12,570 nt of DNA from CAZAQV01 sp964487255. GTDB taxonomy: Bacteria > Myxococcota_A > Polyangia > Polyangiales > CAZAQV01. This document shows positions 1 through 8,191 of the stretch, piece after piece; the stretch's first letter is position 1, and every line of letters begins with the position of its first letter. The position numbers were made by a program, and so were the translations under genes. The stretch is taken from contig CAZAQV010000053.1 of NCBI GenBank assembly GCA_964487255.1, forward strand, positions 1-12,570, written 5' to 3'. The notes below the pieces were generated by a model. It saw only the letters and a list, made by a program, of their open reading frames with translations, had not been told where the DNA came from and made no database searches.

Positions 1-273
1 CATGAAGTGGGTGTGGACGTCGATCGCCCCCGGGACGCCGAGGCGGCTCCAGATCTCGCGGAGTCGCTCGGCCTCGTCGGGACGCGGCCGCTGCTGCTCG
101 GTCACGCTCTCACTCACCGGGCCAGCATCGCAGCCGGCCGGCTCCTTCCGGGCATCGCCGAGGGACCACCCTGCCCGGACCCGGGCGGGCTCCACGCCTG
201 GCTCGTCGGTCACCTGTTGCTGCTCGGCCCTCGGTGAGTCGTCCGAGCTCCCTCTCACCGACGCATCAGCCAT
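1..273 (-). CDS. Amidohydrolase family protein, N-terminal part (3' end beyond window)
   Basis: Only the first 91 codons are in the window. Just before the edge the protein reads IWSRLGVPGAIDVHTHFM. The D-x-H-x-H signature after the first strand is the metal-binding start of the amidohydrolase (COG2159/ACMSD-like) TIM barrel, which hydrolyses or decarboxylates small organic substrates with a bound metal. The substrate cannot be judged from this fragment. The ATG at 273-271 overlaps the stop codon of the upstream LuxR regulator (ATGGCTGA, 8 bp), with an AGGG five bases before it, so translational coupling is likely. A GTG at 117-115 would give a tighter N-terminus (MSESVTEQQ...) closer to the usual family length before HxH, but it has no visible ribosome-binding site. 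Codons between the two starts have about 83% G/C at position 3, against about 92% after the GTG, so either start is possible. Family call fairly sure, start unsure. Confidence 0.72.
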   Translation of the reverse strand, partial: MADASVRGSSDDSPRAEQQQVTDEPGVEPARVRAGWSLGDARKEPAGCDAGPVSESVTEQQRPRPDEAERLREIWSRLGVPGAIDVHTHFM

Positions 274-2968
274 CGGTGCCCTGCGTGTTGTCCTGCGCTG
301 CGTCGTCGGCCGGCCGACCGAACTGTGCCACCAGCTCGCTTCGATTGGCGACATCGACCTTGCGGTAGATCTTGGTCAGCGTCGCCTCCACCGTGCGCAG
401 CGACACATACAGCTGGGCGGCGATCTCTCGGTTCCGAAGACCCTGCGCCACCAGATCCACGACCTGCTGCTCGTCGATCGTGAGCCCACCCTGCTGCTGA
501 TCGCGGCAGCTCGGCGTGGCGAGGCCGTGCCGGATGCGCTCCACCTCGGCCCTCCAACCCTCGACTCGCCAGTCACGGCACGCAAGCTCCGCGCGACCCA
601 GCGCCGCAGCCGCGTCCTGATCCCGCCCATCGATCCCGAGTACCCTCGCTTGGGCGATGATCGTGCGCACCAGCGCGTGCCCATCGACCCCTCGGCAGGC
701 TGCGGCCGCCGCGGCGAACGCGTCGTCACTCTCTGCTGCGGGAGCGACCAACGCGGCGCAGCGCAGCCGAAACATGCGCGTGTGCCAGTTGTCCAACGCA
801 TCCAAGGCGTCGACGCCGTGGGCCAGCTCGCGACGCGCATCCTCAGCACGCCCGGCCGCGACCAGCGCTTCGACGAGGTTGGCCAGCGCATCCGGGTACA
901 GATGCGGAGGGGGAGCTCCGCGGACCATCGGCCTGAGGACATCGATCGCAGCCTGGTACTCGCCGGCAGCGAGATGGTGGTAGCCCATGGCCGCTGCCCG
1001 CGCGCGGCTCATCCCGCGTGACCCACCCGGCCCGTCGAAGCGGTCCAGCAGCTCGCGTCCCTCACCCGTGGCCGCATGACTGCGGATGAGTGCTGCCGCC
1101 GGGTCGATCGACTCCAGGTACACCATCGGCAGCGTCGCCTCGAGCTCCCTGATGATCTCCAGGCTTCGGTGGGGGCGATCGGACCAGGCCTCGATCTCGG
1201 CGAGCGCCGCGAGGTACGTCGCACGCTGGGTCTCGGTCGCATCCCACGTGGCGCGCAGCCTCAGGAGCGCCCGCGCGGGATCGGCCTGCCCGGCCGCCAT
1301 CAGCGCCCGGGCGATCGCCACGATGGCGAGCGGGGACCTCCACCTCCCGTCGTCTGCCTGCGCGAAGACGTCGCGCAGGACGTGCTCCTCGTCCACACGC
1401 GACGAGCCGATCGCGGCGACCCGCTCAGCGAGGTCCAGACGAGCGTCGTCGTGGTCGGGCGTCCGATCGGCGAGCTCGCGGGCCTGTTCGAGCTCGCTTC
1501 GGGCAGCAGCCCTGTCACCCCGCAACAGGAATGCCATGGCGATGTTGACCCGCGTGTCCGCCTTGTCCGCGTCCGACCACCCGTCGCCCAGCAGCGCCAG
1601 CACTCCGATGTCGCCACCCTGCAGCTCGGCCAGGCTCAGCAGATAGTCGTACAGCTCGACCCGGCTGAGACCCGCGGCGTCGCGGTGACCGACCTGGTCG
1701 GCTGCCCGCTGCGCGCCGCGCACTGCTCCGGCCGCACCGTAGGCAAGGCCGAGTGCCGTCCAGAACTCGCCGTCGCGGACCGATGCCGCGCGAGCTTCGG
1801 CGACGACCGCCAGGGTGCCGATCCTCTCGGTGGTGCGACCGCGGAGGTTGCGACGCAGCTGCCGTGTCGCTTCGCGCATCCAGGAGTCGGGAGGAGACTC
1901 GTGGTCGATGATGGTGAACAGCAGCCGTTCGTGATCGAGCTCGTCGGCGAAGCACCGCGCGATCACCGATCGGTCGGCGATCGAGGTCATCCGCGCCGCG
2001 ACTGCGGCGATCAATGGGACCTCCAGCCGGACGCGCCCGTTCTGCTCGGCCATCACTCCGGCGTCGACGAGCTTGTCGACCTGGTCGAGGCCACCGAGCG
2101 CGATCCCCAGCGAGCTCGTCTCGATGGCGTCGACGAAGGCGAACATCGATATCGCCGCAAGGGTCTGCTGATCGACTCCGGCGAGCTGATCACGGTAGAA
2201 CTCAGCAATCCGTGGGGTGATCGGCAACGGAGCACGCAGCAGCTCGAGCCCGGACAGCTCGGCGCCCGAGAGCTGCGTCGCAAGTTCGCGAACCACGAGC
2301 GGGTTGCCACCGGTGGCGCTCTGGATCCTCGACGCCACCGGTGTGGCGACGCGGTACCCACTCGCCTGCTCCAGGAGCGCGCAGACCGCAGCCGGGTCCA
2401 GCTCCCCCAGGGAGAGGGTGTCGGCGTGCGGGGCCGAGCTCGCGGCCCACGACTGGTCCCGCGCTGTGAAGATCACCTTCCACGGGTGGCTCGCCGCTCG
2501 CTCAGCGAGCACGAGCCACAGCGCCCGGGACAGATCGTCGGCGTCGTCGAACTCGTCGCACACCGTCACGATCGGCTGGGTGGGATCGACGGCATTCGCG
2601 AGCATCTCGACGATCGCGTCGGCGAAGTCGACGTCCGGCCGCGGATCCGGTCCCGATCTTCGGTCGCGCAACATGCCTCGAAGTCGCTCCATCGGTGCCC
2701 GGAGCCGATCGACCTGTGCCAACGAGTCGGCGACCGTCAGAGCTGAGGAGTACGGCGCGCGATCCGAGGCGAGTGCCGCCATGCGGGCGACGACGATCTC
2801 GTCGCCGACCACGAGGAGCGCCTCATCGATCAGGCGGGACTTGCCGAAACCTTGCGGTCCCTGGACGACGAGAGATGCAGCGCGAGGATCTCTCAGGAAC
2901 TCGACCACCCTCGCGAGCTCGCGATCGCGGCCGACCAACTGCTGGTCGGTCCGCGGGAGCGGCGTCAC
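266..2968 (-). CDS. Large AAA-ATPase/LuxR-type (LAL) transcriptional regulator
   Basis: A 900-residue protein with the layout of the LAL/MalT-like regulators. The N-terminal P-loop ATPase has Walker A GPQGFGKS at residues 37-44, a Walker B-like strand IVTVCDEFDD at 133-142 and the following strand VIFTARD at 165-171. A long Ala/Leu/Arg-rich helical middle (about 350-820) looks like TPR-type sensor repeats. The C-terminal LuxR (GerE) helix-turn-helix lies at about 827-883, with LTIDEQQVVDLVAQGLRNRE, IAAQLYVSLRTVEATL and the closing KVDVANRSELV. Family knowledge says such proteins bind ATP and an inducer, oligomerise and activate nearby promoters; the inducer is unknown here. The first in-frame start is a GTG, with GGGG eight bases upstream and an in-frame TGA six codons upstream. 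The gene follows a strong terminator, so it is transcribed separately from the surface-protein gene, and it overlaps the amidohydrolase gene downstream. That enzyme is a natural candidate member of its regulon. Confidence 0.93.
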   Translation of the reverse strand: MTPLPRTDQQLVGRDRELARVVEFLRDPRAASLVVQGPQGFGKSRLIDEALLVVGDEIVVARMAALASDRAPYSSALTVADSLAQVDRLRAPMERLRGMLRDRRSGPDPRPDVDFADAIVEMLANAVDPTQPIVTVCDEFDDADDLSRALWLVLAERAASHPWKVIFTARDQSWAASSAPHADTLSLGELDPAAVCALLEQASGYRVATPVASRIQSATGGNPLVVRELATQLSGAELSGLELLRAPLPITPRIAEFYRDQLAGVDQQTLAAISMFAFVDAIETSSLGIALGGLDQVDKLVDAGVMAEQNGRVRLEVPLIAAVAARMTSIADRSVIARCFADELDHERLLFTIIDHESPPDSWMREATRQLRRNLRGRTTERIGTLAVVAEARAASVRDGEFWTALGLAYGAAGAVRGAQRAADQVGHRDAAGLSRVELYDYLLSLAELQGGDIGVLALLGDGWSDADKADTRVNIAMAFLLRGDRAAARSELEQARELADRTPDHDDARLDLAERVAAIGSSRVDEEHVLRDVFAQADDGRWRSPLAIVAIARALMAAGQADPARALLRLRATWDATETQRATYLAALAEIEAWSDRPHRSLEIIRELEATLPMVYLESIDPAAALIRSHAATGEGRELLDRFDGPGGSRGMSRARAAAMGYHHLAAGEYQAAIDVLRPMVRGAPPPHLYPDALANLVEALVAAGRAEDARRELAHGVDALDALDNWHTRMFRLRCAALVAPAAESDDAFAAAAAACRGVDGHALVRTIIAQARVLGIDGRDQDAAAALGRAELACRDWRVEGWRAEVERIRHGLATPSCRDQQQGGLTIDEQQVVDLVAQGLRNREIAAQLYVSLRTVEATLTKIYRKVDVANRSELVAQFGRPADDAAQDNTQGTDG

Positions 2969-3015
2969 CGCAGTGCCCCGAGATCATGCAACTCCGCCAT
3001 ACGTAGGTACCCCAT
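2965..3015 (-). CDS. Possible 16-residue leader peptide upstream of the LuxR regulator
   Basis: A short frame MGYLRMAELHDLGALR ends in a TGA (2967-2965) that overlaps the GTG start of the regulator (2968-2966) as GTGA. A second ATG at 3000 would leave an 11-residue peptide and has GGGG eight bases upstream. The overlap geometry is what translational coupling needs, but such overlaps arise easily by chance in GC-rich DNA, and nothing in the peptide suggests ribosome stalling. Treat as a possibility only. Confidence 0.22.
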   Translation of the reverse strand: MGYLRMAELHDLGALR

Positions 3016-3038
3016 GAACCATTGAGTGAAGCGTGATC

Positions 3039-3071
3039 GTGCCGCTCGAAGGTATCCGATCCTCGCGGCAC
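3039..3071. promoter_or_regulatory. Imperfect inverted repeat in the LuxR upstream region
   Basis: GTGCCGC (3039-3045) and GCGGCAC (3065-3071) are perfect inverted arms. The pairing can continue inward imperfectly (CGAAGG against CCTCG). It lies 71-103 bp upstream of the regulator's GTG and downstream of the stronger hairpin at 3093-3128. It could be an operator for the regulator, a 5' leader structure, or a second part of the terminator region. No convincing -10/-35 pair could be assigned here. Confidence 0.3.
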
Positions 3072-3092
3072 AGAGGGAACGGTGGAACAGGT

Positions 3093-3128
3093 GGACGCCG
3101 CAGCGGTCGGGAGCTCGCTGCGGCGTCC
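3093..3128 (-). terminator. Strong GC-rich hairpin terminator after the surface-protein gene
   Basis: The arms GGACGCCGCAGCG (3093-3105) and CGCTGCGGCGTCC (3116-3128) are perfectly complementary over 13 bp around a 10-nt loop. The hairpin begins about 20 bp after the TGA of the surface protein (3151-3149). There is no clear T tract, which is common for terminators in high-GC actinobacteria. It separates the surface-protein transcript from the LuxR regulator. Confidence 0.75.
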
Positions 3129-3148
3129 GTCCTGGGACTGCTCGGAGG

Positions 3149-6100
3149 TCAGTGCCGTCGCAGCCGTGCCGATGCCGCCGTTCCCATGCCCAGCAGGAGA
3201 ACGAGGAACCCTGCCAGCGCCAGTCGCGTTCCGGGGCCGCCCGTGTCGGGAAGGACGCCCTCGAGGCCGCCGCTCTGGTCGTCCTCCTCGCCCGGCTGGT
3301 CACCGCTCGGGTCGTTCACCTCGCTGATCCGCAGTCCGGTGTCGATGTGGCGAACCTCGGGATTCTCCGGGGTCACCTCGAACGGATCGGTCAGGCCGGT
3401 ACCCGGCTCGAGGTCGGAGTCGCGCCTGTCGTCGGATCCCACCCTCGGGTCGGTCGGCTCCATCCCGTCGGGCACCTCCGGGACGCCGATCTGGTAGCGA
3501 CCACACTCGATGTCGGTGAACCCGTACCTCCCCTTCGAGCCGGTCACCGTGGTCGCCACGACATTGCCATCGGCATCGATGAGCTCGACGGTGACACCAC
3601 CGATGCCCGACTCGCCGTCGCCGCGGCGCCCGTTGCCGTTGGCGTCATCCCACACGATGCCCCGAACCGAGCAGACCTCCTGCGGGGCCGGCGACACGAT
3701 CCCCGCATCCACCGTCGGGTCATCCGGGCTCTCCGGAGTCAGCTCCACCGGTCCGGTGATACCCACCGTCGGGTCGTCGCCCGTCGGCGTCGGGTCCGAA
3801 TCCACCGCGTCGTCATCCCCCGCGTTGGGATCGGTGAACTCGCTGTCGGCCGGGATCTCGGAGAACTCGACGACGTAGACACCACATCCGATGCCCTCGA
3901 ACAGGTACTCCCCGTTCTCGTCCGTGGTCACCGGCTCCACACCTTCAACCGGGTTCCCATCCTGATCCAGCAACGTCACCGTGACGCCCTCGACACCCGG
4001 CTCGCCGTCGTCCTGAACACCATTCGCGTTCTCATCCAGCCACACGAGGTCACCCAGGCTGCACACCTCCGCAGCCGGCACGATCCCCGCATCCACCGTC
4101 GGGTCATCCGGGCTGTCCGGCGTCAGCTCCACCGGATCGCTCACCCCCACCGTCGGGTCATCCGGCGTCGGCGTCGGGTCCGAATCCACCGCGTCATCGT
4201 CGCCCTCGTTCGGAGTGGTGAACGACGAGTCCGCAGGGATGTCGGAGAACCGCACCGTGTACGTCGCACACTCGATGCCGACGAACTCATACAACGCGTC
4301 CGCGTCCGTGGTCGTGGTCTCCACCACGTTCCCATCGGCGTCGACCAGCTCGACCGTCACACCCTCGACACCGGCCTCGCCGTCGTCCTGGACACCATTC
4401 GCGTTCTCATCCAGCCACACGAGGTCACCCAGGCTGCACACCTCCGCAGCCGGCACGATCCCCGCATCCACCGTCGGNNNNNNNNNNNNNNNNNNNNNNN
4501 NNNNNNNNNNNNNNNNNNNNNNNNNNNNNNNNNNNNNNNNNNNNNNNNNNNNNNNNNNNNNNNNNNNNNNNNNNNNNGGTCACCCAGGCTGCACACCTCC
4601 GCAGCCGGCACGATCCCCGCATCCACCGTCGGGTCATCCGGGCTGTCCGGCGTCAGCTCCACCGGATCGCTCACCCCCACCGTCGGGTCATCCGGCGTCG
4701 GCGTCGGGTCCGAATCCACCGCGTCATCGTCGCCCTCGTTCGGAGTGGTGAACGACGAGTCCGCAGGGATGTCGGAGAACCGCACCGTGTACGTCGCACA
4801 CTCGATGCCGACGAACTCATACAACCCGTCCGCGTCCGTAGTCGTGGTCTCCACCACGTTGCCGTCCGCATCCAGCAGCTCGACCGTCACACCCTCGACG
4901 CCCGGCTCGCCGACATCGCGGACACCATTCCCATTCGGGTCCTCGAAGACCAGATCACCCAGGCTGCACACCTCCGCCGGCGGCACGATCCCCGCATCTA
5001 CCGTCGGGTTGTCGTTGGGCTCCTCACCACCCAACGTCACCGGATCGGTCACCCCCACCGCCGGGTCATCCCCCGTCGGCGTCGGGTCCGAATCCACCGC
5101 GTCATCGTCACCCTCGTTCGGGGAGGTGAAATCGCTGTCGGCCGGGATATCGGAGAACCGCACCGTGTACTCGCCACACTCGATCCCCGCGAACTCGTAG
5201 GCACCATCGGCATCGGTCGTGGTCGTCTCCACCACGTTCCCATCGGCGTCGACCAGCTCGACCGTCACACCCTCGACACCGGCCTCGCCGTCGTCCTGGA
5301 CACCATTCGCGTTCTCATCCAGCCACACGAGGTCACCCAGGCTGCACACCTCCGCAGCCGGCACGATCCCCGCATCCACCGTCGGGTCATCCGGGCTGTC
5401 CGGCGTCAGCTCCACCGGATCGCTCACCCCCACCGTCGGGTCATCCGGCGTCGGCGTCGGGTCCGAATCCACCGCGTCATCGTCGCCCTCGTTCGGAGTG
5501 GTGAACGACGAGTCCGCAGGGATGTCGGAGAACCGCACCGTGTACGTCGCACACTCGATGCCGACGAACTCATACAACCCGTCCGCGTCCGTAGTCGTGG
5601 TCTCCACCACGTTCCCATCGGCGTCCAGCAGCTCCACCGTCACACCCTCGACGCCAGGCTCCTCCGCATCCTGCACACCATTCCCATCGGTGTCCTCCCA
5701 GACCAGATCACCCAGGCGGCATTCGCCCTGGTCGACGAACCCGACATCGAAGCTGTGATCCGCACCCGCAGCCGGCGTCGTCGCCTGAATCGTCGGAACG
5801 CCATCGACACCGGTCGCATCGGAGTCGACGGTGTCCTTCCCGCCGGCATCGGTCTGCGTCATCGGCAGGCCGTCGGCATCCGTGCCCGACGGGTCGAACG
5901 TGATCTCACAGTCGACACCCGGCTCGAGCCCACCCTCGACATTCTCGTCGTTGAAGTAGTACTCGCCGGCCGCATCGGTCGTCGTGGACGCTGACGCCGA
6001 ATCGCACGTCAGGTCGACCGCCACACCCTCGACAGGCGACTCACCCGGGTCCTGGATCCCGTCGTCGTCGGCGTCCAGCCACACCCGGTTCCCGATCTCC

Positions 6101-7989
6101 ACCGGCGCCATCGCCAACGCATCCAGATCACCCAGGCCACCGGCCTTACCGAAGCCGCCTCCGGGGTTCCCACCGCTGGGGTCGGCGTGATCCACCAGCT
6201 GCAGGTTCCATCCAATCGGCCCGGACCCGTCGAGGTTGGAGTCGCGGCGAACACCGCTGGTTCGATACCTGTCGGTCGGGTCGTACGCCGTCGTGACGAG
6301 CCGGTCACGACCAGGCAGCTGCAGCACCGCACCCAAGCCAGTCTGGTTGTGGCCGGTCGACCGGTAGTTGTCGTAGTAGAACTCGCCGCCGCCGTGACCC
6401 TCGCCGTTTCCGACTCCGAAGCCCGCGACGCCCCCGCAGCTGCCGTTGTCCTCTAGCACGAAGCCCTCGTCCAACGATCCGCAGGCGCGCAGGATGTCGC
6501 CGGCGGCCACGGTCTCGTACCTCTTCGGATCGCTCTCGTCCGGGCTGCCCTGGTAGTAGCCACCCTGGTCCCCGCCACGGTCCTTGATACCGACCAGCAT
6601 CGCGCCGGACGCATCGAAGTCGATGCTCGAGAGCACCAGCTGCGGCATCGCCCAGCCGTTCCGCAGGTCGAAGGTCTCGGCGCCGCCCCACGGGATGGCG
6701 TTCGCGCTGATCCCGGTGATTGCTATGCCACGCTGTACACCGCTGTAGGGCACGGTCAGCACCGGTTCGGTCGAGAAGGCGGAGTCGGATACGCCCCGTT
6801 GCAGCACGTACCCGGTCAGGTCGTCGTCGGTGGGTCCGGTACACGTCGTACCGACGAACACGTTCTCCTCGGTCGCATGCACGCCGAAGGGCCGACTCCA
6901 CGCCGCAGCACAACCGGGCGCAGCCGGGATCGGCTCCGCCGTAGGCGTCCCGGCGACTGGCGCGCCGTCCGCGTCACGCGTGATCGGGACCAAGTAGAGC
7001 TGCTTGTCGTTCAGGTTGACGACGTACAACGTGGAGTAGTCCGGCGACAGGGTGATCGCTCCCAACCCGATCGTGCCCACCTCGGGGTAAGCAATCGAGT
7101 CGTGGAACCAGTCGTACCCCGACCCGGGATCGGCAGCGCCGGCTGGCCGCGGGTTCTGTCCGGCGTCGGGGATGGTGACGAACGGCGTAGCGTCCGGCAC
7201 GCCGCCGGTCTCGGTCAGATAGACCTGGCCCAGCCCACCCGGGCCGACCGCCGATGCTCGCTTGAAGAGCGCGCTGCTGAAGATGTACTCGTCATCGATG
7301 GTGGCGATGCCCCACACCGAGCCCGTCTGCGCGACAGTGGCCTGCGACGTGCCGTTCTCGCCGGTCTGCGTGAACTGCTCGGCGCCGAATGTCACGACGG
7401 TCCCCAGATCGGTCGAGGTCCGCGACCCGTCGGTGTTGATCACCGACCGCTGCTTGGCGGTCGCCAGCTGCGTGTCAGCACCGTTGAAGTCACTCGGCTC
7501 GGCGAAGCCGTAGTCGGCAACATCGCCGTCTGCGACGAACTGCACCGACGAACCGTTGTCCTCTCCAGCGCCGGTCGGGACGAAGCCGTCCGGGGTCGAG
7601 AACTCCAGGCGAACGTCGGTCCCGTCGCCCGCAGCGTCGTAGGTCAACGAGTAGCTGCCGTCGGCGCCGGACTCCGCCGTCCCGACCTGCGCCCCCGTGG
7701 CATCGAACGCGACGACGGTGACGCCTTCGACTCCCACATCCCGGGCGCCGCCGTTGTAGGTTCCGTCCGGTTCGTAGACCCCGTTGAAGCTGTAGTCGCG
7801 GAACACCGTGCCCGTCACACTGCCCGTCGCCGCGGCCGCCGGCGGCGCGGTCGGCCCGACCACCAACACCGCCATCGCCAGCGCAGCCGCCGAACCGATG
7901 GCCGACCAGCGCCGGCCGCGACGCCCAACGGCATCCCGGTGGGGCCCCCCTCGTCGCGCTGTCCCGAGTCCCGCACTCCGTGGAAGCAT
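3149..7989 (-). CDS. Sortase-anchored surface protein: propeller-like head plus SdrD_B-type repeats, LPDTG anchor (interrupted by assembly gap)
   Basis: One gene crossed by a 100-N gap: 1137 codons lie before the gap and 442 after it. Order: a signal peptide with an Arg-rich n-region, a hydrophobic core and likely cleavage after PPAAAA (about residue 54); a first SdrD_B-like domain (about 55-150); a Gly-rich region of about 480 residues with propeller-like blades (for example IGLGAITLSPDYSTLYVVNL); then repeats from residue 631 on, each starting with a (C)xLGDLVW strand and a calcium-type loop such as DTDGNGVQD or DENANGVQD; a hydrophilic linker; and LPDTG, a hydrophobic span and RLRRH at the end. 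Sortase should link it to the cell wall with the repeats as a stalk; no sortase is in the window. Start ATG 7989 was chosen because GGGGAAAGAGAG lies seven bases upstream and it places the signal peptide normally; the frame is open upstream to 8103. The protein is very acidic. Ligand unknown; adhesion or display of the head is inference. Confidence 0.93.
3239..3253 (-). other. LPDTG cell-wall sorting motif
   Basis: Codes for L-P-D-T-G, followed by G-P-G-T-R, a span of about 20 hydrophobic residues (LALAGFLVLLLGMG...) and a basic tail RLRRH ending the protein. This is the standard tripartite sortase signal: cleavage between T and G, then transfer to peptidoglycan precursor. It sits about 35 residues from the C-terminus, as expected. 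Confidence 0.92.
3674..5721 (-). repeat. Tandem SdrD_B-type coding repeats, 375-390 bp period
   Basis: In gene direction, units begin at the Cys codon at 5721, 5346, 4968, 4593 (runs into the gap), 4438 (first unit fully visible after the gap) and 4063; a divergent last unit starts at 3673. Visible lengths are 375, 378, 375, 375 and 390 bp. Each unit has C at position 1 and near position 57, the D/N-rich loop ending VQD, the strand GVEGVTVELLDADGNVVE or a close variant, TTTTDADGLYEF, YTVRFSDIPADS, and the acidic stretch DDDAVDSDPTPT before VDAGIV. Long DNA tracts are identical between units; for example 4578-4860 matches 5331-5613 with no difference I could find by eye. An earlier, more divergent unit occupies about 6099-5722. 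Confidence 0.93.
4478..4577. other. Assembly gap of 100 N within the repeat array
   Basis: The run is exactly 100 N. Sequence on its left (4423-4477) and right (4578-4632) is the same repeat segment, so the assembler broke at identical copies. Frame arithmetic shows that 100 is not the true length: 16 coding bases lie between the last repeat start and the gap, and 39 bases (13 codons) follow, so the missing piece must be 3n+2, whereas 100 is 3n+1. One missing 375-bp unit would need 320 bp, which fits 3n+2; further whole units are possible. Confidence 0.97.
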
Positions 7990-8113
7990 CCGTCGTCTCT
8001 CTTTCCCCGCACTGTGTGTCGACAACACGTCGATGCCGACCCCATGGCCACACCTGCGTTCACCGCACAGAACACGGGTCAACACCGCCGTGTCATCGCA
8101 CACAGCACCTTCA

Positions 8114-8150
8114 TGCGGGACACCGCACGAGATGTGCGGGAGTCCGCACG
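8114..8150. promoter_or_regulatory. Two tandem dyads 21 bp apart upstream of the surface-protein gene
   Basis: TGCGGGACACCGCACG (8114-8129) and TGCGGGAGTCCGCACG (8135-8150) differ only in the two central bases. Each is an inverted repeat: TGCGG-N4-CCGCA in the first and GTGCGG-N4-CCGCAC in the second. Their centres are 21 bp apart, two helical turns, so two dimers could bind on the same DNA face. They lie 125-161 bp before the surface-protein ATG and about 42 bp after the peroxidase stop. Single GTGCGG half-sites recur on the same strand near 8068 and 8012. The regulator is not identified. Confidence 0.6.
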
Positions 8151-8164
8151 CCGCCGCAGAACCT

Positions 8165-8187
8165 CCCGAGCGGGCATGCCCGGCGGG
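8165..8187 (-). terminator. Candidate hairpin terminator after the Dyp peroxidase gene
   Basis: The 12-bp palindrome CGGGCATGCCCG (8171-8182) is flanked by further complementary CCCG (8165-8168) and CGGG (8184-8187) across a small internal bulge. It starts a few bases after the peroxidase TAG (8194-8192). No T tract follows. It suggests that the peroxidase and the surface protein, 202 bp apart, are transcribed separately. Confidence 0.45.
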
Positions 8188-8191
8188 GTTG

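Noticed and set aside
2..1021. Long open frame on the plus strand (339 codons)
   Set aside because: It lies antisense to the LuxR regulator and amidohydrolase. The translation is rich in Arg, Gly and Ser without domain motifs; GC-rich coding DNA leaves long open frames on the opposite strand.
1076..2746. Plus-strand open frame of 556 codons
   Set aside because: It is fully antisense to the regulator, whose ATPase and HTH motifs are clear. The plus-strand translation shows no recognisable domain.
4357..4477. Apparent frameshift and truncation of the surface-protein gene at the gap
   Set aside because: It is an artefact of a placeholder gap length. Frame and repeat sequence resume correctly on the far side, with an intact LPDTG end.
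3026..5200. Plus-strand open frame of 724 codons with repeated segments
   Set aside because: It is the shadow of the surface-protein repeats and runs through the N gap and a frame change there. Its internal repeats only mirror those of the real gene.
3674..5721. CRISPR array or satellite repeat
   Set aside because: The period of 375-390 bp is in frame, coding and lacks unique spacers. It is a protein-domain repeat.
8077..8082. TTGACC as a -35 box of the surface-protein promoter
   Set aside because: No acceptable -10 (TANNNT) lies 16-19 bp downstream on that strand.
7990..8103. Longer N-terminus of the surface protein (start at 8103)
   Set aside because: It would add 38 residues (MCDDTAVLTRVL...) before a normal signal peptide and remove the use of the good ribosome-binding site at about 7997-8007.
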